A stretch of DNA of 14,335 nucleotides from NCBI GenBank assembly GCA_910586445.1, contig CAJUHV010000008.1, positions 76,193-90,527 of the forward strand, written 5' to 3'. Positions within the stretch are counted from its first letter, which is position 1. Each line of letters starts with the position of its first letter. A program made the translations under genes and the position numbers. Of the stretch, positions 6,404-14,122 are shown piece by piece. This DNA is from an uncultured Eubacterium sp. Lineage in GTDB: Bacteria > Bacillota > Clostridia > Lachnospirales > Lachnospiraceae. Under the pieces are notes generated by a model. That model worked only from the letters and a program-made list of their open reading frames with translations, was not told where the DNA came from and did no database searches.

Positions 6404-7786
6404 ATGAACATGAGAACAAAAAACCTTACAGAAAACAACACATTTTACAGCCAGATCTTTAAGCTGGTGCTGCCAATCATTATCCAGAACCTGCTGAGCG
6501 CCGCCGTCAGCTCTGCTGACGTAGTTATGCTGAATTATGTCGGGCAGTCTTCCATATCTGCCGTATCGCTGGCTTCTCAATATGCCAGCGTTCTTTTTAT
6601 GGTATTTTATGGATTAGGCACCGGAGCGACCATGCTGTGTGCGCAGTATTATGGAAAGGGAGATATGCATGCCATTCAGATTATAGAAGGAATTGCCCTG
6701 CGTTTTTCCCTGATCATTTCCCTTATATTTGCAGGAACAGCCCTGCTTATTCCTGACAAAATGATGCTCCTTTTTACAAATGACCCGGAATTAATCCAGA
6801 TCGGCTCGTCATATCTGCGGTTTATGAGCATCAGCTATCTGTGCTGGGGAATTACCGAAGTATACCTGGCCGTCCTGCGCAGCATAGGCAGGGTTATGAT
6901 CAGCACGGCAATGAATATACTGGCATTTTCATTAAACGTACTTTTAAACGCAGTATTTATCTTTGGATTATTTGGTGCGCCAAGATTGGGTGCCATGGGC
7001 GTAGCACTCGCTACCTCCCTGTCCCGGTTAATCGAGCTGGCAGCCTGCTTTATTGTATCCTTTAGAACCAAAGATATTAAGCTGGACTTCCGCTATCTGT
7101 TTATAAAGAATAAGCTGCTGTTCCAGGATTTTGTCAAGCTGTCGCTGCCGGCACTGGGAAATGACGTCAGCTGGAGTGTTGCATTCTCTATGTACTCTGT
7201 CATTATCGGACATTTGGGAACAGATGCTGTCGCTGCAAACTCTTTTGTAGTGGTAGTGAGAAATTTCGGCACTATTTTGTGCTTTGGACTTGCCAGCGCA
7301 GGCGGCATATTATTAGGAAAGATTATCGGAGAAAATAAAATGGAAGAAGCGCTGGACGGCGCAAAAAAGCTGATGAAGCTTACGGTTATTACCGGTATCA
7401 TCGGCGGACTGATTGTTTTAGCTGCAACGCCATTTGTATTAAAATATGCACAGCTGACAGATCAGTCCATGCATTATTTAAAATACATGCTGCTGATTAA
7501 CACTTATTACGTACTGGGCTGTGCGGTAAACACTGCCCTGATCGCCGGTGTCTTCCGCGCAGGCGGAGACAGCAGGTTTGGATTTATCTGCGATACAATT
7601 GACATGTGGTGTTATGCAGTTCCGATCGGATTTATATCCGCATTTGTGCTGAAGCTCCCTGTACTGTGGGTATATTTTATACTTTGTACGGATGAGTTTG
7701 TGAAATGGCCTTGGGTAATCAAGCATTACCGCAGCAATAAATGGCTGCATAATATTACGCGGAATGATTTGTATACAGAATCATAA
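6404..7786 (+). CDS. MATE-family multidrug efflux transporter
   Basis: This 460-residue, roughly twelve-helix protein is of usual MATE length. It opens with a short polar tail and then LVLPIIIQNLLSAAVSSADVVMLNYVG, the family's first helix. QYYGKGDM (81-88) is the conserved Q..G..D loop and RAGGDSRFG (385-393) the matching loop in the second half. MATE transporters export cationic drugs or metabolites using sodium or proton gradients. The reading frame is open from an ATG at 6287, but the ATG at 6404 has AAAGGGT eight bases upstream and follows a good promoter, so I use 6404 (an ATG at 6410 is also possible). It is the only plus-strand gene and stands alone. Placed back to back with padR, it may share that regulator. 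The substrate cannot be inferred. Confidence 0.95.
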   Translation: MNMRTKNLTENNTFYSQIFKLVLPIIIQNLLSAAVSSADVVMLNYVGQSSISAVSLASQYASVLFMVFYGLGTGATMLCAQYYGKGDMHAIQIIEGIALRFSLIISLIFAGTALLIPDKMMLLFTNDPELIQIGSSYLRFMSISYLCWGITEVYLAVLRSIGRVMISTAMNILAFSLNVLLNAVFIFGLFGAPRLGAMGVALATSLSRLIELAACFIVSFRTKDIKLDFRYLFIKNKLLFQDFVKLSLPALGNDVSWSVAFSMYSVIIGHLGTDAVAANSFVVVVRNFGTILCFGLASAGGILLGKIIGENKMEEALDGAKKLMKLTVITGIIGGLIVLAATPFVLKYAQLTDQSMHYLKYMLLINTYYVLGCAVNTALIAGVFRAGGDSRFGFICDTIDMWCYAVPIGFISAFVLKLPVLWVYFILCTDEFVKWPWVIKHYRSNKWLHNITRNDLYTES

Positions 7787-7802
7787 AGGCTGTATAAAAT
7801 AT

Positions 7803-7852
7803 TCAATGGTATCATTGATCTGCAGAATCACAAAACATATGTGATTCTGCAG
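7803..7852. terminator. Hairpin pair downstream of the MATE gene
   Basis: A 6-bp stem with GTAT loop (7803-7818) is followed by a perfect 12-bp stem CTGCAGAATCAC/GTGATTCTGCAG (7820-7831 with 7841-7852). Neither has a T-tract on either strand, so intrinsic termination is uncertain; RNA end protection is an alternative. Confidence 0.4.
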
Positions 7853-7916
7853 GATGTACGACTGTCTGATTTAACAACAAAATCTAATTAATTTTAAAGG
7901 AGCTTATGACATGGTA

Positions 7917-7951
7917 TTCTCTAGAGCGTGTTTGAAAAATACTCTAGAGAA
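7917..7951. repeat. Inverted repeat around CTCTAGAG
   Basis: TTCTCTAGAG (7917-7926) and CTCTAGAGAA (7942-7951) form a perfect 10-bp stem around a 15-base loop; each arm also contains the self-palindrome CTCTAGAG. The loop holds most of the 20-bp dispersed repeat. Confidence 0.75.
7921..7940 (+). repeat. Dispersed 20-bp repeat, copy 1
   Basis: CTAGAGCGTGTTTGAAAAAT is identical to 14285-14304 in the same orientation. The sequence after it differs between the two copies. Confidence 0.85.
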
Positions 7952-7989
7952 AAACCTCTGACGAATCCGCAGACTGCCTGATCTTTTTC

Positions 7990-8034
7990 CTCCGGTTCCA
8001 GAATATGAAAAGATTTTATATTCTGGAACTGGAG
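7990..8034. repeat. Strong 17-bp inverted repeat behind the permease gene
   Basis: Arms 7990-8006 and 8018-8034 (CTCCGGTTCCAGAATAT and its complement) differ at one position, which in plus-strand RNA is a G-U pair. The loop is 11 bases. On the plus strand the stem is followed by TTGTCTTAATATT, a weak T-rich tail, so it may end transcripts coming from the MATE side. On the minus strand no T-tract follows. Confidence 0.6.
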
Positions 8035-8111
8035 TTGTCTTAATATTACTTCGAGGATAAATGCCCGCATTTTCTCAATTAACGCTTTTGGGAATAAGTA
8101 TCCGCCAATTC

Positions 8112-10097
8112 TTAACTGCTGACAATCCGATAATATGTCCGTGCAGTCAGCATATAAATCAGCACATACATCCCTGTAAACACGAGAAAACAAATGCCTG
8201 TACAAGCCATATATAGATTTGTATTTGAAAAGTTCAAAAGCACCAGCAGTCTTGACATGAGCGGAAACGCTGCTATTACATGGACACCTGCTGCAAGAAG
8301 CGGCAGGAAAAATACGGTCAGCACCTGAGAATGAATAGAGCTTTTTACTTCACTCTGGCTCATTCCGACTTTTAACATGATTGCAAACCGATCTTTGTCA
8401 TCATACCCTTCGGATATCTGCTTATAATAAATAATAAGTACGGTAGCCATAACGAATAAGATCCCCAGAAATATGCCGATAAAAAAGAAACCGCCATACA
8501 ATCCGATAAAATCTGTTTCTGCCGCTGCCCTGGATTCAGAATAACCGCTGAATCCTTCCTCTCGGATCAGGCTGCGCAGCTTGTCAAAAAACTGTCTCTG
8601 TTCATCTGCTTCAGCCTCTGTATCAAATGAATAAACCTGCCGGATAGGGCTGGTCATCTCTCCATATACTTCCTGCTCTCTGGCATAGATTTCGTTCATC
8701 TCTTCCAGCTTTGGAACAACGATAAACTGTGTGCTTTCCATATTTGCTGCCATAGAACCGTTACTGATAAAATCATCCAGCTTTTCTACAATCCGATATT
8801 CTTTCCCAAACAGGTTCAAGACAGATTCATTGTACTGCTGCCTGTTTGAATAAAGCAGAATCTCACCTTCATTCAGTGTTTTATTTTCCCCCATTATTTT
8901 ATTATAATCTGATAATGGTATGAAAAACAACGCGTTCATTGCATTAAATTCGCTAATTGAAGCACCTTTTTCCACTTGAAAAGTATTTCCATTTTGAAAT
9001 GCCATAAATGAAAGAAATGTATACTGCTTTTCTTCTGCCACCTGCAGTCCCTGTTCTTTCTGGAGGTTTCGGACACGATCAAACATCTCTTCCCCTTTTT
9101 CTAATTCGGTTTCGTTGGAATAAACAGTAAAATCTTCCGGATATCTCGTCACCAATATATCCTCCATGCCGACCATCATGGAAGAAGTAGACGATACCAT
9201 AACCAAAACCATGGTAGACAGTACACAGATATTTGCAAGCCCGACCGCATTCTGCTTCATACGGTAAATCATGCCGGATACGCTTGTAAAATGCTTTGTC
9301 TTATAATAATATCTTTTATTTTTTCGCAGCATTTTCAAAAATACAATACTTCCAGCGGTAAACAGCATATATGTGCCAATAATAACCAATACTACTGCCA
9401 TGAAAAACACCAGAATAGAGGCAAGCGGATCTTTTACTGTTATCGCCATATAATAGCCTGCCGCTATACATCCTGTGCCGATTACCGCCATCAGCCATTT
9501 CGTCTTTGGCTCTTTTTCTCCTGCAGTCCCTGCCTGAAGCAGTTCGATCGGATTAGACACATGAATCTGACATATAGCATTCAGCCAGATCAGTACAAAT
9601 ATTACTGCAAATAACTGAACCGCAGCGGCAAGCGCTTTTGGAGCAATAAAAAATCCCAGAACTATTTCTGCGTTCAACAGCTTGCCGATCAATAAAAACA
9701 TCGCCTTATCCAGTGCAATTCCAAAGATCAGTCCCGCTGACAGGCTGATCAAGGCAACATACAGTGTTTCCCAGCCTAATACAATGGATAAATGCCGCTT
9801 TTCCATTCCTAAAATATTAAATACACCAAACTCTTTCCTGCGGCGCTTTACCAAAAAGCTGTTTGTATAAAACAAAAATATAAATGCAAACAGTGCGACG
9901 ATCCAGCTGCCGAGAAACATTAACTGCATTAATGTCGTACCGCCGATCATTTTCTCTACTCCCGGATTTAAAGACAATGATTTTACAATGTAATACATCG
10001 AAATTGTCAGAATACAGGTCAATATATAAGGAATGTATGTCTTTTTATTTTTCTTAATGTTATCAGCAGCCAGCCTTAAAAAGAATCCTTTTGTCAT
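8112..10097 (-). CDS. Bce-type ABC transporter permease (FtsX domains)
   Basis: This 661-residue permease has the layout of BceB-type proteins. An N-terminal helix (about 21-39) is followed by a first FtsX block of helices (about 57-176), further helices at about 202-218, 227-255 and 287-308, a large extracytoplasmic domain of roughly 215 residues (about 311-530), and a C-terminal FtsX block (about 531-555, 590-613, 628-652). FTYTNSFLVKRRRKEFG-like sequence (76-91) and SNPIELL (181-187) are typical cytoplasmic loops. These transporters protect against cell-wall-active peptide antibiotics such as bacitracin and pass flux information to a BceS kinase through the large domain. It overlaps the ATPase gene by ATGA. 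A BceS-like kinase is encoded upstream at 12974-13990, separated by an M56 gene. The peptide recognised is unknown. Confidence 0.93.
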   Translation of the reverse strand: MTKGFFLRLAADNIKKNKKTYIPYILTCILTISMYYIVKSLSLNPGVEKMIGGTTLMQLMFLGSWIVALFAFIFLFYTNSFLVKRRRKEFGVFNILGMEKRHLSIVLGWETLYVALISLSAGLIFGIALDKAMFLLIGKLLNAEIVLGFFIAPKALAAAVQLFAVIFVLIWLNAICQIHVSNPIELLQAGTAGEKEPKTKWLMAVIGTGCIAAGYYMAITVKDPLASILVFFMAVVLVIIGTYMLFTAGSIVFLKMLRKNKRYYYKTKHFTSVSGMIYRMKQNAVGLANICVLSTMVLVMVSSTSSMMVGMEDILVTRYPEDFTVYSNETELEKGEEMFDRVRNLQKEQGLQVAEEKQYTFLSFMAFQNGNTFQVEKGASISEFNAMNALFFIPLSDYNKIMGENKTLNEGEILLYSNRQQYNESVLNLFGKEYRIVEKLDDFISNGSMAANMESTQFIVVPKLEEMNEIYAREQEVYGEMTSPIRQVYSFDTEAEADEQRQFFDKLRSLIREEGFSGYSESRAAAETDFIGLYGGFFFIGIFLGILFVMATVLIIYYKQISEGYDDKDRFAIMLKVGMSQSEVKSSIHSQVLTVFFLPLLAAGVHVIAAFPLMSRLLVLLNFSNTNLYMACTGICFLVFTGMYVLIYMLTARTYYRIVSS

Positions 10098-10861
10098 CTC
10101 TGCTCACCTCCTGTAGCCAGAAGCGTAAGCGTATCTGAAATCTTCTGATACATCTGTTCATTTGTACTGCTGCCGCGGTAAATCTGATGAAATACTTCAC
10201 CATCTTTGATAAACAAAATACGTCCTGCATGGCTGGCTGCTTTCGTCGAATGCGTTACCATCAGGATCGTCTGCCCCTCCTGATTGATTTCATGAAAAAT
10301 CCGAAGCAGCCCGTCAGCGGCCCGTGAATCAAGAGCGCCTGTCGGCTCATCTGCAAGCACTAACTGTGGATTTGTAATCAGCGCCCGCGCTACAGCCGCC
10401 CTCTGCTTCTGCCCGCCGGACACTTCATAAGGATATTTCTGCAGCAGCTGGGAAATCCCCAGCTTCTGTGCAATCGGCAGCAGCCTCCGCTTCATCTCCT
10501 TATAATCTTTGCCGCCCAGCACAAGCGGCAGAAAAATATTATCCTGCAGTGAGAATGTATCCAGCAGGTTAAAATCTTGAAATACAAATCCTAGATTATC
10601 CCTGCGGAAAGCTGCCATTTCCCGTTCTTTCACGTCAGTAAGGCTTTTCTGGTTTAACAGCACATGCCCGCTCGTCGGCTTATCCAGCGCTGCAAGAATA
10701 TTCAGCAGCGTTGTCTTTCCAGAGCCTGATTCACCCATAATCGCAACATATTCACCCTGTTCAACGGAAAAAGATACATTCGACAGAGCCTGCACCTGAT
10801 TCCCGCCAAAACGTGTAGTATATATTTTCTTTAAACACTTTGCTTCTAATAAAACTGCCAT
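10094..10861 (-). CDS. ABC transporter ATP-binding protein, BceA type
   Basis: The 255-residue protein is a complete nucleotide-binding domain of the LolD/MacB/BceA group. Walker A is GESGSGKTT (43-51), the Q loop FVFQDFNLLD (92-101), the signature VSGGQKQRAAVARAL (147-161), Walker B LVLADEPTGALDS (167-179) and the switch histidine is His204. All catalytic residues are present. The start is supported by GGGAGG eleven bases upstream. It overlaps the permease start (ATGA), so they form a two-gene unit with its own promoter in the preceding gap. Its role is to power the permease for defence against, and sensing of, cell-envelope peptides, as inferred from the family. Confidence 0.97.
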   Translation of the reverse strand: MAVLLEAKCLKKIYTTRFGGNQVQALSNVSFSVEQGEYVAIMGESGSGKTTLLNILAALDKPTSGHVLLNQKSLTDVKEREMAAFRRDNLGFVFQDFNLLDTFSLQDNIFLPLVLGGKDYKEMKRRLLPIAQKLGISQLLQKYPYEVSGGQKQRAAVARALITNPQLVLADEPTGALDSRAADGLLRIFHEINQEGQTILMVTHSTKAASHAGRILFIKDGEVFHQIYRGSSTNEQMYQKISDTLTLLATGGEQR

Positions 10862-10889
10862 ATCTATGACCTCCCTGTTTCTTTATGCC

Positions 10890-10918
10890 ATTATATTACC
10901 AGAATACGCAGACATCAA
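10890..10918 (-). promoter_or_regulatory. Promoter of the ABC transporter genes
   Basis: On the minus strand TTGATG (10918-10913), 17 bp, TATAAT (10895-10890). The -10 is perfect and the -35 matches at four of six positions, as expected for an activator-assisted promoter. Confidence 0.65.
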
Positions 10919-10932
10919 ACATTGAAACGGGT

Positions 10933-10947
10933 GACAATTTAACTGTC
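10933..10947. promoter_or_regulatory. Candidate response-regulator site before the ABC promoter
   Basis: GACAATTTAACTGTC is a 15-bp dyad with one mismatched pair, 14 bp upstream of the -35. BceR-type activators bind similar ACA/TGT dyads just upstream of their transporter promoters. Assignment is by position and form only. Confidence 0.4.
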
Positions 10948-10977
10948 TGATATGACATTTTTGTAAGGCCGGACATT

Positions 10978-11841
10978 TTACGGCACGTAATGCTCTTCGA
11001 TTTTTATAATTTCATTCTGCTGTATTGTTAATATATATGGAATACTGTTTCCGATTTCTTTACGTTCTTCCAGAATAACAAACAGCTCCTCTACAGAAGC
11101 TTCCATACGTTCATAAGAAGCGTACCAGTCCAGCAATAAACACTTACAGTCTTTTCCCAGCGGCAGATCTTCCAGCTTTTCTTCTTCATTATTAACATAG
11201 AACCCTGAATCTGCATGACTATCTTCTACGCCAAGCTCTTCTGCCCGTTTGCCTGGTACAGTCACCCATTCTACTTCATCAAAAGTCAGAGACATATGAT
11301 CAGAGTCAAATCTTGATATATAGGCAAGTATCTCAACCGGCTCATTACTTGAAAAATTTCTTTCTGTATCTTCTTGTCTGTCTTTCTTTTCATTTGAAAG
11401 GCTGCTGCCTGTCTCTTGTGTATCCTCATTCGAATGATTTCCTTGATTGGCCTCGTTTGGTTCGTCACCCCTTCTGCCGTCTTCATTTTCACTATTGTTG
11501 TCTTCGTTCGCACTATTGCCGTCTTCATTTTCACTATTGCTGTCTTCGTTTTTACTATTACTGTCTTCATTTTCACTATTGCTGTCTTCATTTTCACTAT
11601 TGCTGTCTTCGTTTTCACTATCGCTGCTGCTGTTTTTATCAGCTTTAAGACTGCCTTCTTTCAGCTCAGAACTGCTGCGTGTATTGTTCGCTGATCCCGC
11701 TGCCTCCTCAGAAAATGCATCCATCATCGAACATCCTGTCAGACTGCCAAGCAGTGTAGTAAAAACTGCAAAGCAGATAAAAACTGAAATCCCACTTTTC
11801 TTTTTTGTCTTTATTAATATATTTTCAAAGCGTTTCTTCAT
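10978..11841 (-). other. Possible internal start giving a lipoprotein-like product of the M56 gene
   Basis: Met324 of the M56 protein is preceded by GGAGGG nine bases upstream (codons for YGGKQI). From it the frame reads MKKRFENILIKTKKKSG, then a hydrophobic stretch and LTGC, which has the layout of a lipoprotein signal peptide. A separate 287-residue product is possible but unproven; this segment also serves as the fourth membrane helix of the full protein. Confidence 0.3.
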
Positions 11842-12810
11842 AATTTGTTTCCCTCCATAAAATTGTGTTGACAAACTGCTTTTCTTTAAACACTGCTTAT
11901 GAATTGCGGAAAGCAGCGCTTGCGTATACTCTTTTCGGCCTGCCAGGTCTGTATCCTTAACAACTGCTTCGTCACATGACAGTTCCAGATCTATAACCGC
12001 ATTTCTGCACATAATCCGTACAATCGGATTTAACCAATGCAGGGCATTTACTATTACGAGCAGCAGCTTGAAATAAGCATCCCTTCGTTTCAGATGTACA
12101 AGCTCATGCTTCAAAATATAATATAACTCCCTGGAACTGTACGTTTCATCTGGCAGAATTAAAAGCGGATGTAAAAATCCAACAGCCATCGGACTTCCTG
12201 CTTTTTCAAAATATATTAAAGTAATTTTCCGGCGAAGCCCCAGCTCCTGTGATATTTCCTGCACCTGCCGATTAATCTGAACATCTTTGATCAAAACTCC
12301 TTCCTTCATCACTTCTATTTTATAATGAAAAAAACCGTACATGTGCATTCCAAAAATACATATGCTGCCAAGCAGCCATATGACGGCAGCTGCCCCTATC
12401 CATGTAATGCCTGCTGCCCCTTGATCTGCCTTAGGTATAATCGGAGCTGTCAGCTCATGCGGCATGCCGACTGTCAGCTGACGGTACGGCCCCGGCGCAT
12501 TCCGTTTCTGCGCTGCCTGCTTTTCGACAGACAGTCTGCCTGCAGAATTTGTCCGGCCAGACTGTCCATCTATAAATTGTCCTTTTGCAAACGAATCTGA
12601 GTTTACAATCTGTATCTGCGCAATATGTTCAAACGGAACTATTTTTTGAATAGGCACAATCAGCCATAATGCAAGGAAAATCCAGACTCTGGAGTTCCAT
12701 TTTACCGCAAACCGCTTATTTAAGACTGGTGCAGCAATTATAAACACCAGAATCGGCAGGCTGGCAGATATAGAAAGCTCACATATGGAAAGAAAAATTT
12801 TTTCTAGCAT
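10978..12810 (-). CDS. M56 (BlaR1-like) membrane metallopeptidase with acidic repeat linker and C-terminal domain
   Basis: The 610-residue protein starts with membrane helices (about 10-30, 41-55, 135-160). A zinc peptidase domain follows, with HELVH (235-239; His235, Glu236, His239) and the third ligand region DLELSCDEAVV (275-284). A fourth hydrophobic segment lies at about 341-357 and ends LTGC (357-360). Next comes an acidic Ser/Asn/Glu/Asp linker (about 370-490) containing seven 7-residue repeats of SNSENED type (about 397-444). The C-terminal domain (about 491-610) has a motif LTFDEVEWVTVPGKRAEELG (508-527). By memory, this last domain resembles secreted lipoprotein domains of Lachnospiraceae; no name is certain. 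BlaR1-type proteins sense antibiotics and cleave a BlaI repressor, but no BlaI gene lies beside it. AAGGGGG before the ATG supports the start. It has its own consensus promoter between a BceS-like kinase and the ABC genes. Confidence 0.9.
   Translation of the reverse strand: MLEKIFLSICELSISASLPILVFIIAAPVLNKRFAVKWNSRVWIFLALWLIVPIQKIVPFEHIAQIQIVNSDSFAKGQFIDGQSGRTNSAGRLSVEKQAAQKRNAPGPYRQLTVGMPHELTAPIIPKADQGAAGITWIGAAAVIWLLGSICIFGMHMYGFFHYKIEVMKEGVLIKDVQINRQVQEISQELGLRRKITLIYFEKAGSPMAVGFLHPLLILPDETYSSRELYYILKHELVHLKRRDAYFKLLLVIVNALHWLNPIVRIMCRNAVIDLELSCDEAVVKDTDLAGRKEYTQALLSAIHKQCLKKSSLSTQFYGGKQIMKKRFENILIKTKKKSGISVFICFAVFTTLLGSLTGCSMMDAFSEEAAGSANNTRSSSELKEGSLKADKNSSSDSENEDSNSENEDSNSENEDSNSKNEDSNSENEDGNSANEDNNSENEDGRRGDEPNEANQGNHSNEDTQETGSSLSNEKKDRQEDTERNFSSNEPVEILAYISRFDSDHMSLTFDEVEWVTVPGKRAEELGVEDSHADSGFYVNNEEEKLEDLPLGKDCKCLLLDWYASYERMEASVEELFVILEERKEIGNSIPYILTIQQNEIIKIEEHYVP
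11479..11616 (-). repeat. 21-bp tandem repeat coding for SNSENED units
   Basis: About 6.5 in-frame 21-bp units encode ENEDSNS-type heptads with K, G or A substitutions in the later copies. Length in residues could vary between strains without breaking the frame. Confidence 0.9.
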
Positions 12811-12896
12811 AATTATCCCCCTTGCAAATATAGTTCATTGAAATATCTTTCATTCTAAACGGCAGTGATCACATTTTACACATACATTATGCAACC

Positions 12897-12912
12897 GTAT
12901 AATTTATTATAC
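12897..12912. promoter_or_regulatory. Dyad overlapping the M56 gene -10
   Basis: GTATAATTTATTATAC has perfect 7-bp arms around two central bases and covers the -10 element, a position suited to a repressor operator. It does not match the classical BlaI/MecI TACA/TGTA operator. Confidence 0.5.
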
Positions 12913-12934
12913 GTCCGCATAACAGCTTTGTCAA
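12906..12934 (-). promoter_or_regulatory. Perfect consensus sigma-A promoter of the M56 gene
   Basis: On the minus strand TTGACA (12934-12929), 17 bp, TATAAT (12911-12906). Every position matches consensus. Such a strong promoter suggests that it is held down by a repressor. Confidence 0.85.
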
Positions 12935-12973
12935 TAATCGATTTTATTTTAAATAAATACAATACAAAATATA

Positions 12974-13990
12974 TTAAAAATCTAATGTGTTTACTTTATT
13001 CTCCTTTAGGTCAACGGCAAATACAGTTCCTGTGCCGACCTCAGACTGCACGCTGATCTTATGTGAAAGCCTGTCAGCAGCTGTACGGCATAGGTATAGT
13101 CCAAGACCTGTAGATTTTTTATCCGCCCTTCCGTTGTATCCAGTAAATCCTTTTTCAAATATACGCGGAATATCTTCCTCTGCAATACCGATTCCTGTAT
13201 CCGAAATCTTTATAATTTTATCCGGGGTCACAGTAATCGTAATGGCACCCTCGTGTGTATACTTTATTGCATTTGACAATAATTGTTCTATAATAAACAA
13301 CAGCCATTTTTCATCAGTCAGTACTGTTATTTCTGTCGGTTCATATCGAAGCTGTATCCGTTTTCTTACAAACTGCGACGCATATTTATGCACTGCCTGC
13401 TTTATAATAGTATCCAGCTTATACTTTTGAAAAACATAATCTGAACTTTCGCTGTTCAGACGCAGATATCCTAATACCATTTCCACATACTGCTCAATCC
13501 GAAACAGCTCTACAGCCAGTTCACGGTGCTCCTTTGTATCCTCACTCTGCAGCACCATGCGCATAACAGAAATAGGTGTCTTAATCTGGTGCACCCACGT
13601 TGTATAATAATCCATGCTTTCACTGCGTTCGTTCTGCCAGTCCGTCCAATATTGATCACATAAATGCTTTAAAGCAATAATCATATCCTGATAATCAGAC
13701 TCCGCCAGCGTCCTTGGCTCCGGCAGCTTGTCAGCTGACAGATCTATATTTTTAAGAATTCTCATACGCTGCAGATGCCGTTTCTTGTAAAATATATATT
13801 GAATTGATAAAACTATAGCCGATAAAATAATACATAATCCGGCAGCATAAAACACTGCTTCTGTTTCTAAATTATATAGAGAAAAAATAATTGCAAATAT
13901 GCCGATATAACAAAAAAACATAAGTGCAGTGTATCTGTGCTGATACAAATACTTATACAATAAATGCTCTTTCTGCTCTTTTTTTGCCAT
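12974..13990 (-). CDS. BceS-like intramembrane-sensing histidine kinase
   Basis: The 338-residue kinase has two close N-terminal helices (about 20-38 and 46-68) with only a few residues outside the membrane, as in BceS-type kinases that rely on the transporter for sensing. The phospho-acceptor motif is TTWVHQIKTPISV with His134. The ATPase domain shows LLSNAIKYT (Asn240), ISDTGIGI (262-269), FEKGFTGYNGR (278-288) and STGLGLYL (293-300), all intact. These features match kinases that control Bce-type transporters, and one is encoded downstream at 8112-10861. A cognate response regulator normally lies just upstream in such loci, but upstream there is only a 345-bp stretch with a repeat element up to the window edge. 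The start at 13990 has GCAGGAAAT upstream. No terminator follows it before the M56 promoter. Confidence 0.93.
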   Translation of the reverse strand: MAKKEQKEHLLYKYLYQHRYTALMFFCYIGIFAIIFSLYNLETEAVFYAAGLCIILSAIVLSIQYIFYKKRHLQRMRILKNIDLSADKLPEPRTLAESDYQDMIIALKHLCDQYWTDWQNERSESMDYYTTWVHQIKTPISVMRMVLQSEDTKEHRELAVELFRIEQYVEMVLGYLRLNSESSDYVFQKYKLDTIIKQAVHKYASQFVRKRIQLRYEPTEITVLTDEKWLLFIIEQLLSNAIKYTHEGAITITVTPDKIIKISDTGIGIAEEDIPRIFEKGFTGYNGRADKKSTGLGLYLCRTAADRLSHKISVQSEVGTGTVFAVDLKENKVNTLDF

Positions 13991-14068
13991 GATAATTTCC
14001 TGCCTTTCGTTTTGGATTGATAATTTGATCGTACAGATCTTATAATTTCGTTTTTGTAGTTTTCATTT

Positions 14069-14074
14069 ATTATA
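14069..14074 (-). promoter_or_regulatory. Possible -10 element for the kinase gene
   Basis: TATAAT is present on the minus strand 79 bp before the kinase start, within TATAGTATAATA. No acceptable -35 lies at 16-18 bp, so this is weak. Confidence 0.3.
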
Positions 14075-14122
14075 CTATAAAGCTGATTATTGGTGGTGAA
14101 AAACATACTTTTTAGAACGAAC

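Larger units (their letters stand above)
7896..7961 (+). pseudogene. Orphan ribosome binding site and start, possibly a truncated gene
   Basis: AAAGGAG (7896-7902) lies eight bases before ATG at 7911. The frame reads only 16 codons (MVFSRACLKNTLEKNL) before TGA at 7959. The 20-bp repeated sequence begins ten bases after the ATG, so the body of a gene may have been replaced by an inserted element. A tiny real peptide cannot be excluded. Confidence 0.3.
7787..8111. other. Convergent intergenic region with inverted repeats, no clear gene
   Basis: This gap between the convergent MATE and permease genes holds four inverted repeats, an orphan ribosome binding site with start codon, and one copy of a 20-bp sequence also found at 14285. 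A minus-strand frame is open through 7921-8205, but half of it lies inside the permease gene in another frame, and I see no family match. Confidence 0.6.

Noticed and set aside
7921..8205. Minus-strand frame of 94 codons as a gene
   Set aside because: Its first third lies inside the permease gene in another frame, there is no ribosome binding site that I can see, and its end falls in the repeat sequence. It may be only part of a repeat element.
11313..11860. Plus-strand frames rich in Phe, Ser and Leu opposite the M56 linker
   Set aside because: They are antisense readings of the 21-bp acidic repeat, open only because of its composition.
12865..12872. GTGATCAC palindrome upstream of the M56 gene as a CRP-type site
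   Set aside because: It is only 8 bp long, lies downstream of the promoter, and lacks the second half-site spacing of a CRP operator.
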